The position numbers and the translations under genes are program-made. 64,000 nucleotides of DNA from CAYGAW01 sp964492135 (GTDB lineage: Bacteria > Chloroflexota > Anaerolineae > UBA7937 > B3-Chlor): NCBI GenBank assembly GCA_964492135.1, contig CAZBJW010000001.1, positions 27,353 through 91,352 on the forward strand, given 5' to 3'. Position 1 is the stretch's first letter. Each line of letters starts with the position of its first letter. Positions 34,181 through 42,719 of this stretch are shown piece after piece. The notes under the pieces are model-generated. The model had not been told where the DNA came from. It saw only the letters and a program-made list of their open reading frames with translations, and made no database searches.

Positions 34181-35458
34181 CTAGTAGGCGGCATCGGGCC
34201 TGGGGAACACCGCCTCCACCTGGGCATCCTCAAAGGGCCAGACGGCCTTGGGCTCCCCATTGATCACCTGTAGGACCACGGCCTTGGCATAGGGATTGTC
34301 TCCCTGCTCATTGAAGGTAATGCGATCCCCAGGATACGTCTCCACCGCCGGCCCGGAGGTCAGGTCGAGCGCCAGGAAAGCCTGCCGCAGGTTATCCGGG
34401 TTCAGCGGATCGTCGGGGAACATCTCCCCCGAGCGCTCGAGCGCTTCCTTCAGCACCCACATGGCATAGTAGTTCATCCCTGCTGCCTCGGTGGGGATGT
34501 GCCCGACCTGCGCCGTGAAATCTTCGACAAACTTGTTGTTCTGCGGCGCGTCCTTGAACGGATTGTAGCTGTAGGTATTGGAGTAGTAGTTGGCTGTATC
34601 ACCCAGGGCTTCTATGGATTCGGGATCCGTGAAGCCGCAGGCTCCCATTCCGGAGATGAACTTGGGGAGAGCGTTCGCCTCTCGGAAGGCGCTAGCAAAG
34701 ATGATCCCGTCCATAAAATAGGGGCAATGCGCCACAACGTCAGGCTTCGCGGCCGCGACCGCTGCGACAATCGTGGACGCATCCGCAATGTCATAGGGGT
34801 ACTCTGCCTGGTAGACGATGGTCAGTCCATTGTCCAGGGCGGCCTGCATGGCACCGGTGGAGACGCTCCTTCCGAAGGCTGAGTCCTCGTTCAGGATAGC
34901 CACCCGCTCCACCGGCACCCCAGCCCTTTCAGCGGCGTCTAGGGCAAATTGGATCGCCGAAGCGCCATGCTGGCCAGCCTTGGGACAAGGCCGGAACAGA
35001 TAGCGGCGGCCTATCCGCGTCAGGTCGTCCACCAGGGCATCGGCTATCACGATCACCCCCTCCCTATCGGTGACTTCCGATGCGGCCATGGTGAGACGGC
35101 TGATGTAGAGGCCTAGAATGGCCACCGGATGGTGCTTGGCGATGATGCTCTCAGCGCCCAGCTTGGCGGTGTCCGCATCCTCCCCGGAGTCTTCAACCAC
35201 CAGTTCCAGCGGCAGGCCACCGAGCGATTGGATGCCCCCCGCCTCATTGATGTGCTGGACGGCGATTTCCATCCCGATCTTGGCTTCGGTGCCGAAGACC
35301 GCATACGCACCCGTGAGGGGTTCCAGACAGCCGACCACTACTTTCTCCGGCAGCGGCGCAACTGCAGGCGTCGGCGTGGCCGGCGGCGCACAGGAGACGA
35401 TCAAGGTCGTCACCAAAAGCGCTGTAAGGCAAGCAATCAACCAACTTCTTCTAAACAT
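34181..35458 (-). CDS. LIV-type solute-binding lipoprotein
   Basis: The 425-residue protein has a lipoprotein signal peptide (RRSWLIACLTALLVTTLIVSC, with the cysteine at about residue 23) and a TPTPAVAP linker, followed by a Peripla_BP_6 domain: VVVGCLEPLTGAYAVFGTEAKIGMEIAVQHINEAGG, then EDSAFGRSVSTGAMQAAL. This is the receptor of the importer encoded downstream. ATG 35458 has AAGGAGGAGAGGAAG upstream. The ligand is unknown; the family binds amino acids, amides, urea and aromatic acids. The iclR gene lies upstream on the same strand. Confidence 0.92.
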   Translation of the reverse strand: MFRRSWLIACLTALLVTTLIVSCAPPATPTPAVAPLPEKVVVGCLEPLTGAYAVFGTEAKIGMEIAVQHINEAGGIQSLGGLPLELVVEDSGEDADTAKLGAESIIAKHHPVAILGLYISRLTMAASEVTDREGVIVIADALVDDLTRIGRRYLFRPCPKAGQHGASAIQFALDAAERAGVPVERVAILNEDSAFGRSVSTGAMQAALDNGLTIVYQAEYPYDIADASTIVAAVAAAKPDVVAHCPYFMDGIIFASAFREANALPKFISGMGACGFTDPESIEALGDTANYYSNTYSYNPFKDAPQNNKFVEDFTAQVGHIPTEAAGMNYYAMWVLKEALERSGEMFPDDPLNPDNLRQAFLALDLTSGPAVETYPGDRITFNEQGDNPYAKAVVLQVINGEPKAVWPFEDAQVEAVFPRPDAAY

Positions 35459-35499
35459 CTTCCTCTCCTCCTTGGAGCCAATGGATGTGGATAATTGGA

Positions 35500-35536
35500 C
35501 TAAGCACGAGATTGCGTCAAGATTGCACCTCCTTTC
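35500..35536 (-). promoter_or_regulatory. Possible six-codon leader ORF with strong ribosome site
   Basis: AAAGGAGGTG at 35526-35535 (minus strand) is the best Shine-Dalgarno in the region, but it precedes not the binding-protein start but a TTG at 35520 opening a tiny frame MTQSRA that stops at 35500. The true ATG of the lipoprotein (35458) has its own ribosome site. This may be a leader peptide or coincidence. Confidence 0.3.
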
Positions 35537-35679
35537 ACTATACAAGCCTTTGGCGAACCGCGACTTGGCGGTGGCTAAGGCAAAGAAAGTCTTGGTGCAA
35601 TGAAACGACCATCCGGGCGGCGATCCCCTTTCTGAATCTCCCGCTTAAGCCACAGAGCGGCTTGGAAAAGATATCGTCG

Positions 35680-36477
35680 CTAGTTCCGAGATTGCTCCGC
35701 GCCCTCCGCCTGGACCCCCTTGTTGACCAGCGCCGAAATCCGCTGAGCAGCCTGACGGCAAAGAACCACCCAGTGCTGGACCAGTTGGTTGGTGAACCGA
35801 GAACTGGGCCCGGCAATGCCGATAGCTGCCACCACGTCACCTTTCCGATCGCGAATCGGTGTGGCGATCCCCCACGCACCCAGATCGGTCTCCTCATGAC
35901 TCTCTGCATACCCGTGTTCTCGAATCCTGGCTAACTCGGCGACGAGTTCGTCAGGATCAGTAATAGTATTGGCACACAGTTTCGGCAACCCCCTATCACG
36001 GATGATCGCCTGGATTTCCTCTTCCGGCAGATACGCCATTAGGGCCTTGGAGGATGCTCCAGCGTGAGGTGACCGGCGTCTCCCTGCCTGCAATGTCATG
36101 CGCACTGAGAGGCTGGTCTCCACCTTGTCGATACAGATTACCTCCTGCCCATTGTAGACCGTCAATATGGCCGTTTCCCCCGTGGCGTCCACGAGGTCGC
36201 GCATGATCGGCCTTGCAATATGGCGTAGACCCGTGCTCTCCGCAGCAAAACTGCCCCAGATGAAGAGGCGATAGCCGAGGCGCCATCGCTTGTCATCGGA
36301 GTCGCGACGAAGGATTCCATAGGATTCCAGACTGACGAGGAAACGGTGAAGGGTGCTTTTGGGTAGCCGAAGGTGTGCACTGAGTTCTGTCAGGGACCAA
36401 ATTGGCCGCTCCGAAGAGAAGCAGTCCAGAATCCTGACCAAACGGTCAACCGTCTTAACGGATGGGCGGTTATTCAC
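35680..36477 (-). CDS. IclR-family transcriptional regulator
   Basis: This regulator of about 265 residues has the N-terminal IclR helix-turn-helix (SVKTVDRLVRILDCFSSERPIWSLTELSAHLRLPKSTLHRFL) and a C-terminal ligand-binding domain (GETAILTVYNGQEVICIDKVET, HAGASSKALMAYLPEEE, GAWGIATPIRDRKGDVVAAIGIAGPSSRF). The GTG at 36477 is preferred because the DNA-binding domain normally starts within ten residues; no clear ribosome site is seen, and GTG 36546 is an alternative. It is the first gene of the long (-) run and has a strong promoter and an IclR-like palindrome upstream, so it probably controls itself and the transporter and catabolic genes that follow. Confidence 0.85.
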   Translation of the reverse strand: MNNRPSVKTVDRLVRILDCFSSERPIWSLTELSAHLRLPKSTLHRFLVSLESYGILRRDSDDKRWRLGYRLFIWGSFAAESTGLRHIARPIMRDLVDATGETAILTVYNGQEVICIDKVETSLSVRMTLQAGRRRSPHAGASSKALMAYLPEEEIQAIIRDRGLPKLCANTITDPDELVAELARIREHGYAESHEETDLGAWGIATPIRDRKGDVVAAIGIAGPSSRFTNQLVQHWVVLCRQAAQRISALVNKGVQAEGAEQSRN

Positions 36478-36591
36478 GGTCGCTCGAGAGGCTGGCGGGT
36501 GAGACCATTCGACTTGAAACCGAAAAGGAGCGGAACAGAGATTCACCGCGAGTCAGCCACTACCATCAGCCACAAACTCTTCGGTGAGGGC

Positions 36592-36608
36592 GTTCCAATT
36601 AGCGGAAC
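36592..36608 (-). promoter_or_regulatory. IclR operator candidate
   Basis: GTTCC and GGAAC flank seven bases, a spacing and sequence type seen in IclR-family sites. It lies about 12-28 bp downstream of the start predicted by the promoter at 36627-36655 and upstream of iclR, a position suited to autorepression. Confidence 0.5.
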
Positions 36609-36626
36609 AAGATTCCTCTTAATGGC

Positions 36627-36655
36627 ATTATACCATGCCTTTCCCGTGCTGTCAA
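36627..36655 (-). promoter_or_regulatory. Sigma-70 promoter of the iclR-led run
   Basis: On the minus strand a perfect TTGACA (36650-36655) and a perfect TATAAT (36627-36632) are separated by 17 bp. Transcription would begin near 36620 and run through iclR toward the LIV transporter. This is the best promoter match in the window. Confidence 0.85.
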
Positions 36656-36729
36656 GGTCTCGTATTGACTGATCGTATCACGTTTGGTCGGGATTTTCTA
36701 AAGGCATCTGTCTTTGCGTTCAGCATCCT

Positions 36730-37011
36730 GAGGAAGCCAAGGAGAGGCAGAGGAGGAAGTTCGAGGGGACGCGTATTAGTTGCAATGGTGAGATGGGGCC
36801 TAGGGAGGCGAGGGAGTATTGCTCGCTTGATGATGGGGGAGGAGCCTGCTCAGGTCGGCGATGCAACAGTTGCAGATGAGTGCCCGGGCATTTCATCGCA
36901 TCTTGAAGTTGGCTCGTACCATAGCGGACCTGGCTGGAGGGGAAAGAGATCACCACCGCTCATCTGGCGGAGGCTATAAGTATAGACCTAGGAGGCAGAT
37001 GTGAGCAGGGA
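36730..37011 (+). pseudogene. comM: comM 3' fragment, copy 2
   Basis: About 270 bp align with the last part of comM copies 1 and 3, from the EEARERQRRRFEG region to the RRQM end (stop equivalent at 37002-37004) and a few bases beyond (GAGCAGGGA). Compared with copy 3 it has lost one G in the run before AGGAGCCTGCTCAGG and one base in the CTATA-AGTATAG stretch, so it is out of frame twice. There is no promoter or start. It lies between the iclR promoter and the sugar module, on the + strand like the other copies. Confidence 0.85.
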
Positions 37012-37263
37012 TGGGCTCAAAGCTCTTCGAGGTTGTGGGTCGCGTTCCCAGTTGGCTGTAGTTGATGCTGGGGAAAAGGGGCGAGTGTAGTTCTGCAATG
37101 ACGGAAAAGGAGAAGGTGGTCCATCTACTGAGGGGCCTATGATACTCTTGCAGGAACCGGTGACCGCGTGGTGACCGGAGTGAAACCTGAGCCCGAACTC
37201 TGGGAACGATTGGGTGGAAACTCAGCAAGCGCGATCCAACGTCTGTCTCAACTGAGCGACGAT

Positions 37264-38418
37264 CTACTCTTCCACTGGGACCCACGTCTTCTGCGCCCAG
37301 GATTGCTCAACTGCCTCCAACACAGCCTGAACTCTAACGCCTTCTGCGAAGTCTGGCTGGGGCATCCTATCTTCGGCAACGGCGTTCAGAAGATCAGCCA
37401 CTGCGTGGGTGAACGTGTGCTCATAACCAAGGCCGTGACCTGGGGGCCACCAAGCGCTGACGTAGGGATGAACGCTCTCTGTGACAAGAACGGTCCTAAA
37501 CCCCTGGAGATGGGGCGCATCATCCAGGGAATAGAATTGAAGCTCGTTCATTCGCTTGAAGTTGAAAACCAGGCTGCCCCGGCTACCGTTTATTTCGAAG
37601 CGCTCGTAGTTCTTGCGACCAGTGGCCAAGCGAGTTGCTTCAAAGGTACCAAGGGCCCCGTTGTCGAAATGCGCCAAAAAGGCCACGCCATCGTCTACAG
37701 TCACCTCGCCTCGTTGAGTGCCAGTTGCGGCTGTAGGACCTACCATGTTGATAGGGAGGGGCCGTTCTTTGATGAAGGTGGCGGTCATCCCTACGACATC
37801 GGTGATTTCCCCTACTAGGAACCGGGCGAGGTCAACTATGTGGGCTCCAATGTCACCCAGGGCCCCAGAGCCTGCCTCTTCTCTTCGCAAGCGCCAGACT
37901 AGGGGAAACTCAGGATCGACAATCCAATCTTGCAAATAGACGGCTCGCCAATGGCGGATCTCGCCGACTGCTCCCTCGTCGATCAGTTGCTTGGCTAACT
38001 GGACTGCGGGTACTCGGCGGTAGTTGAAGTTTACCATATGCTTCACCCCTGCTGCATGCACTGCGGTCAACATCTCCTTGGCTTCGCCTAAGCTGTTGGC
38101 TAGAGGCTTCTCACAGAAGATATGCTTTCCCGCCTGGGCAGCCGCAATCGCGATATCACGGTGAGTGTCACCAGGAGTACAGATGTCGATTAGGCCTATG
38201 TCCTCTCGGTTGACCAGTTGCTCCCAGGAAGTCTCATAGGTTTGCCAGCCAAGGGTGGCAGCTGCCTGACGCACCGCTATCTCGTTACGACCACAGATGG
38301 CTTTCATTATGGGTTTCAGTCTGGGACGGAAAAAGGGCCAGGCCTGCCGATAAGCAGTAGAGTGGGCACGGCCCATGAACCCATAGCCCACCAGGCCGAT
38401 GTTGATTGTACTATCCAT
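37264..38418 (-). CDS. Gfo/Idh/MocA-family NAD(P)-dependent oxidoreductase
   Basis: The 384-residue protein has the N-terminal Rossmann motif INIGLVGYGFMGRAHSTAY, the substrate-site segment CEKPLANS near residue 95, and a C-terminal Gfo/Idh/MocA domain with GDIGAHIVDLARFLVGEI. Members oxidise sugars, inositols or sugar acids. ATG 38418 is preceded by GAGGAAGG; the upstream frame runs into a degraded neighbour. It is the last gene of the sugar module, next to a sugar-phosphate-isomerase relic, a usual partner of this family. Confidence 0.9.
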   Translation of the reverse strand: MDSTINIGLVGYGFMGRAHSTAYRQAWPFFRPRLKPIMKAICGRNEIAVRQAAATLGWQTYETSWEQLVNREDIGLIDICTPGDTHRDIAIAAAQAGKHIFCEKPLANSLGEAKEMLTAVHAAGVKHMVNFNYRRVPAVQLAKQLIDEGAVGEIRHWRAVYLQDWIVDPEFPLVWRLRREEAGSGALGDIGAHIVDLARFLVGEITDVVGMTATFIKERPLPINMVGPTAATGTQRGEVTVDDGVAFLAHFDNGALGTFEATRLATGRKNYERFEINGSRGSLVFNFKRMNELQFYSLDDAPHLQGFRTVLVTESVHPYVSAWWPPGHGLGYEHTFTHAVADLLNAVAEDRMPQPDFAEGVRVQAVLEAVEQSWAQKTWVPVEE

Positions 38419-38479
38419 ATTCGCACCTTCCTCACCCTTATACTGCCCCAAGCGGTTTCGTAATCGCGAGGGGCCGCAA

Positions 38480-38620
38480 CTACTCGATCCACTTCTCCAT
38501 GCCATCCTCTGGGGAGATCACGAGGTCTTCATGTTCGTAGGAGAGTACGTAATCATAACCTGCAATCACAAGGGGTGTTACGATGCGTCGCCAGTGAACC
38601 TGTCCCACCCTGAAACCTTG
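38480..38620 (-). pseudogene. Sugar phosphate isomerase/epimerase C-terminal relic
   Basis: On the minus strand a frame reads VGQVHWRRIVTPL, AGYDYVLSYEHEDLVISPEDGMEKWIE and then stops at 38480. The YDYVLSYEHED and SPEDGMEK pattern is the C-terminus of the xylose-isomerase-like TIM-barrel family, which usually sits beside Gfo/Idh/MocA genes. The upstream part of the gene (38620-38880) does not give a coherent frame. It is a decayed gene of the same module. Confidence 0.6.
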
Positions 38621-38879
38621 AAGCGAAAGTGGCAACTGGTTCGCGTATCCGATCCCATGGGACGACGATGCCCCCTAGCTTTTGCCTTACAGTGGTATAG
38701 ACATCAGCGACTGGGGTGCGGGGGACAACGCCGCATTGCAGCCCGCCTATATAATGAGCAACTTTATGATTCCAGCAAGCCGCTTCCTGCATCCTGGAGA
38801 TCGAGTCTTGCCTTATGGTTGCTTAATCTATGCCGAGAAAGGGTTCTCGACGATATACGAACCGTGGTACAGCCGATGC

Positions 38880-39947
38880 TTAGCCCTCCAAGGCTCCGGC
38901 CAGGGAGCTGCGGGAGGAGGTGGGTTTCTTCCAATAATCGAACCGTTTCCTCACTTGCGTCGGGGAGGCCGTGCCGGTGGCGCCTATCTGCTGGATGGTG
39001 ATGGAGGCGACGATGTTGGCCAGCAATGCTGCCTCCTTGGGCTCGGCTCCGCTGCATAGCGCTGACATGATACCGGCCATCACGCTATCGCCCGCCCCGA
39101 CGGTGTCTATCTCGCCCTCTACCGGCACGGCCGGAACGTGTTGGCAGCCCTTTCCAGTGAACAGGAAGATGCCATGACGTCCAGCGGTGAGGAAGACCGG
39201 TTTCTGGCTGCGGTGGAAGAGTTCTGCGCTGCACTCCCTAGCCACCTCTAGGTTGAATTCGCTTTTCCAATCTGGCCGTATGGCCAAGATCGCCTCACGC
39301 TGGTTGGACTTGATGATAGCGTGCCGGAAGAGCCCGATCCGCTCTCGGGAGTCGGCAGCGAAGACCTTACTCGGATAGCGGAGTGCCAATCGCCCTATCT
39401 CCTCTCGCACCCGGTCGGTGATCACGCCACAGTTGTGCTCCTGTACTTGGTCGGCAATGACCACCCCATCCACCTTCGGCACCAGTGTCCGCAGACGTGC
39501 GAGGATCTCCTCCTCCACTTCCGTCGGCAATGATCTACGGTTCTTGATGTCCAGCCGCTGCATCTCATGTTCCCGGCCATCAGGGTCTCGCATCATCGGC
39601 TTGGTGTAAGTCGGCGTGAAGAGGTCGGACCGCTGGATGAGCGGCTCGATCTCCAGCCCTATCTCGATCAAGCCCCGCCTGAGCTCGTAACCCTCGCCGT
39701 CGTCGCCGATGGCGCCCAACGCCGTGACCTTTACACCTAATGCTCGGAGGTTAGAGGTGACCGTCCCAGCCGCGCCAGGGCTGCATCGGACCTCCACTAC
39801 CTGGCAGGCCTCCAGGCCCGTCTCCAGCGAGATCTCCCTTAGCAGTTGGTCAACAACCAGGTATTTGTCCAGAAAAAAGTCGCCCACGACCAGCACATGG
39901 TGGTGAGGGAATCGGTTCAGCAATTCATCGAGCCGTGCCTGGTTCAT
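38880..39947 (-). CDS. PfkB-family kinase, HldE/RfaE-like
   Basis: This 355-residue ribokinase-fold enzyme starts HHHVLVVGDFFLDKYLVVDQLLREIS, has SPGAAGTVTSNLRALGVKVTALGAIGDD near residue 55, and the catalytic PfkB signature DTVGAGDSVMAGIMSAL near residue 288. The N-terminal pattern is that of the kinase domain of HldE, which phosphorylates D-glycero-D-manno-heptose 7-phosphate; there is no nucleotidyltransferase domain. With a GmhA-like isomerase and HAD phosphatase nearby, a heptose-like substrate is a reasonable guess. Start ATG 39947 has AGGGG upstream. Confidence 0.8.
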   Translation of the reverse strand: MNQARLDELLNRFPHHHVLVVGDFFLDKYLVVDQLLREISLETGLEACQVVEVRCSPGAAGTVTSNLRALGVKVTALGAIGDDGEGYELRRGLIEIGLEIEPLIQRSDLFTPTYTKPMMRDPDGREHEMQRLDIKNRRSLPTEVEEEILARLRTLVPKVDGVVIADQVQEHNCGVITDRVREEIGRLALRYPSKVFAADSRERIGLFRHAIIKSNQREAILAIRPDWKSEFNLEVARECSAELFHRSQKPVFLTAGRHGIFLFTGKGCQHVPAVPVEGEIDTVGAGDSVMAGIMSALCSGAEPKEAALLANIVASITIQQIGATGTASPTQVRKRFDYWKKPTSSRSSLAGALEG

Positions 39948-39959
39948 AGACTCAGCCCC

Positions 39960-40931
39960 TCACTCTTTGCCCAAGAGCGCAACCACCCGGCGATATAGAT
40001 TCAGCAACGTGGCCCTGTGGTCGCCGTGGATGTAGAAGCTTTCGCCGCCGTCCTGGGCAGCACGCACTAGGAGGGTCTTGTAGGGCCGGAAGTAGTAGCG
40101 AGGGTCGGATTTGGGCGCCTCGCGGCGCCAATCGGGGCCGAGGTGCACGAGATCGAAGACAGCAGTGGTGAAACGATTGATACGCCGCCCCTCCTGATGG
40201 GCCACGTTGCGGGCCATAGCCAGGGCTTTGAGGAAGACCTCTGGGCCCATGACGGCCGTGCCGAAGTTTAAGAGCACTCCGCCCTCCAACTGGGAGACGC
40301 TGTAGGCCAGGGTCAGGAAGTCGCGGTAAGAGGTTTCGCCCAGCGCTGCCCCGTCGCAGTTGGGGTGCTCGTGGATGATGTCGTAGCCAATGCCCACGTG
40401 GGCCGTCACGGGCACCTGAAGCCTATAGCCCGCCGCCAAGATGCTCACGTCGCGACGTGGGAGTTGCTCCTCCTCAATCATACGCCCGACCGCCTCGCCC
40501 ATCCCTAGACCGTCGCGCGCCCCCTGCTTGATAGCCTCGTTGAGGCGTCTGGTCTCCTCCCACAGCCCAAACTGCCCCTGCCGGATGTAGCGGGCCACGC
40601 TCTCGGTGGTCGCTCCGATGAGGGCCAGTTCAAAGTCGTGGATGGGCCCGGCGCCGTTCATGCCCACGTGGGTTACGATGCCCCGCTCCATCAGGTCAAT
40701 GACAAACCGTGATAGGCCGCGTTTGATGACGTGGGCGCCCATCATCAGGATGACCTCTCCTCCAGACCGATGTGCTCGCACAACGCGCTCGGCGACCCCC
40801 TCTAGGTTTGAATCCTCCAAGAGGGGCACCGGCGTATCCAGGGGTAGCACCTCGGCCAGAGTCATGTCGTGCACCCGCTCCGCCAAAGGCTTAAGCCGCA
40901 GGCGGCGGCGGTCGAAAAGCGGGTATGGCAT
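39960..40931 (-). CDS. Deoxyhypusine-synthase-like protein, function unknown
   Basis: The 323-residue protein resembles the deoxyhypusine synthase fold: EVILMMGAHVIKRGLSRFVIDLMERGIVTHVGMNGAGPIHD spans the NAD-binding region of that family in two conserved blocks (residues about 59-100), followed by DFELALIGATTESVA. No translation-factor substrate is expected in bacteria, and the protein lies in a sugar-phosphate gene cluster. Bacterial relatives act on other substrates or are uncharacterised. GGGGAGGAG precedes ATG 40931. I am fairly sure of the resemblance and cannot give a reaction. Confidence 0.5.
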   Translation of the reverse strand: MPYPLFDRRRLRLKPLAERVHDMTLAEVLPLDTPVPLLEDSNLEGVAERVVRAHRSGGEVILMMGAHVIKRGLSRFVIDLMERGIVTHVGMNGAGPIHDFELALIGATTESVARYIRQGQFGLWEETRRLNEAIKQGARDGLGMGEAVGRMIEEEQLPRRDVSILAAGYRLQVPVTAHVGIGYDIIHEHPNCDGAALGETSYRDFLTLAYSVSQLEGGVLLNFGTAVMGPEVFLKALAMARNVAHQEGRRINRFTTAVFDLVHLGPDWRREAPKSDPRYYFRPYKTLLVRAAQDGGESFYIHGDHRATLLNLYRRVVALLGKE

Positions 40932-40933
40932 CG

Positions 40934-41743
40934 CTACTCCTCCCCAAACAGATAAGCCACTAAGCGCTCGTGTTCGCGGAAATCGGGGATGACGATGTCA
41001 GCGCCGGCCTGGATCAGGCGTCTCCGCTTCCACTCGCTGACCCCACAACGAGCCGACTCGTTGGAGGCTACCCCCACGGCGATTCCGTCCACCGCCTTGG
41101 CGTCCTCGATCTCCACGAATCCATCGCCGAAGGCCACGAACTCGCTCCCTCTCAGGTGGTTCTCGTCGATGATGCGCTCGATTACCATCTTCTTCGAGTA
41201 ACTTTTGTAGTCGTCCAGCGCGCCGTAGATGCCCACAAAATAGGAGGTGATCCCCAGCGCCGCCGCCTCATCGAACACGTAAACCTCGTCGGTGCCCGAG
41301 GCGAGGTAGCACATCACGCCTCGGGCGCGCATGGCCTCCAGCATGGCAAGAGCCCCAGGCACCATCATCTCCTCCGGCGGCACCTGCCTGGATTTGAGGG
41401 CGGCGATGCGGCCCTCGATGCGCTCCCGCAGCCGATCTAGGTAGATCCGTTTGTACTCCAGAGGGTCCAGGGGCTCCCCCTCACGCTGGCGCACCTCCTC
41501 GCAGAGCTGGATCATCTGATAGACGGTCTGCTTACCCGTCAGCCGATCCACGAACTCGGTGACCGTGGCATACAGTTCTTCGTCGGACTCGTGTCGTGGG
41601 GTCTCCAGCAGGACCTCGACCATCATGGGAATCATCACCCCCTGCCAGCCCTCGCGGATGAGTGACACCGTGCCGTCCAAGTCGAAGAGCGCATGACGGA
41701 TGCGGCCCCGCTCGATGTGGGGGTTGATGATTTCAATGGTCAT
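40934..41743 (-). CDS. HAD-superfamily phosphatase
   Basis: This 269-residue HAD hydrolase has motif I FDLDGTVSLI near residue 18, motif II in CYLASGTDE, a lysine in the SYSKKMVIERI region, and motif IV FGDGFVEIEDAKAVDG. A helical cap lies between motifs I and II. It would remove phosphate from a sugar phosphate. ATG 41743 has GAGGTGGAG upstream. It stands between the DHS-like and ROK genes in the sugar module. Confidence 0.85.
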   Translation of the reverse strand: MTIEIINPHIERGRIRHALFDLDGTVSLIREGWQGVMIPMMVEVLLETPRHESDEELYATVTEFVDRLTGKQTVYQMIQLCEEVRQREGEPLDPLEYKRIYLDRLRERIEGRIAALKSRQVPPEEMMVPGALAMLEAMRARGVMCYLASGTDEVYVFDEAAALGITSYFVGIYGALDDYKSYSKKMVIERIIDENHLRGSEFVAFGDGFVEIEDAKAVDGIAVGVASNESARCGVSEWKRRRLIQAGADIVIPDFREHERLVAYLFGEE

Positions 41744-41750
41744 CTCCACC

Positions 41751-42719
41751 TCAGTGCGGCAATAACCCCTCAGCCAGGGCGATGCCCCCCCACAGAGGTG
41801 CATCATCGCCCAGGGCCGCGGGCACGATATCCACCACCATCCCTGGTAGAGCGGTGGAACGCGCGGCTGCCTGCACGACCTGTAGGTAACGTTCTCCCGA
41901 TTTGGTTACGCCGCCTCCTACCACGACCCTCTGCGGGTTCATCAGGACGATGGCGCAGCCGATGCCTAACCCCAATGCCTGCGCTGCCTCTTCGAGCACC
42001 TGCTGGGCCAACTCGTCACCAGTCTCCGCGGCCTGGCTCACCTGCTTGGCCGTGACCACCCCCACATCGCCACCGACCAATCTGCGCAGGCTCTCCCCCG
42101 CCTGAGGCTCCGCCTCCAGGCGCTCCCTTGCGCATCGGCCAATGGCTGGGCCCGCAGCAACCGCCTCTAGGCAGCCGTGCCGTCCGCAGGTGCAAACCGG
42201 TCCGCCGGGTTGAATAGTCATGTGGCCGATTTCGCCCGCCAGGCTATCGGCTCCGTGATAGATCCGCCCCCCGAGGACCCACCCTCCGCCTATACCGGTG
42301 CTGACCGTGACGTAGAGGAGGCTATGGCAGCCTTGCCCTGCTCCAAAACGCCACTCTCCCAAAGCCGCGACGTTGGCGTCATTATCCACCGCAGCGGGTA
42401 CCCCGAATCGCTTCTCTAGCCGCTCCCGCAGCGGGGTATTCTCCCAGCCCGACACGTGATGGGAGAGAAGCACAACGCCCTTTGCCGCGTTCACCGGCCC
42501 GCCGAAGCTCACGCCGATAGCGGCGAGCCTGGCCCCCCCCAGTAAGTCGCGTGCCAACGATGCCATGGCATCGAGGTCATAACGCGCGTCCGCACCAAGG
42601 GGCGAGAGGACTTGCCTGCAGGCCCGCCAGTTGCGCTCGCCAAGCGCAGCGACAGCCGCTGAGAGCTTTGTGCCACCGAAGTCCAAGGCCAGAAGAAGTC
42701 CTTCCTCGCCCACGGTCAC
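41751..42719 (-). CDS. ROK-family sugar kinase
   Basis: The 322-residue protein has the ROK ATP motif LALDFGGTKLSAAV, the catalytic VDNDANVAALGEW, the STGIGGGWVLGGRIYHGADSLAGEIGH segment in two parts, and the zinc site CTCGRHGCLE. It phosphorylates a hexose or amino sugar. The GTG start overlaps the TGA of the isomerase gene (GTGA). No DNA-binding domain is present, so it acts as a kinase rather than a repressor. Confidence 0.9.
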   Translation of the reverse strand: MTVGEEGLLLALDFGGTKLSAAVAALGERNWRACRQVLSPLGADARYDLDAMASLARDLLGGARLAAIGVSFGGPVNAAKGVVLLSHHVSGWENTPLRERLEKRFGVPAAVDNDANVAALGEWRFGAGQGCHSLLYVTVSTGIGGGWVLGGRIYHGADSLAGEIGHMTIQPGGPVCTCGRHGCLEAVAAGPAIGRCARERLEAEPQAGESLRRLVGGDVGVVTAKQVSQAAETGDELAQQVLEEAAQALGLGIGCAIVLMNPQRVVVGGGVTKSGERYLQVVQAAARSTALPGMVVDIVPAALGDDAPLWGGIALAEGLLPH

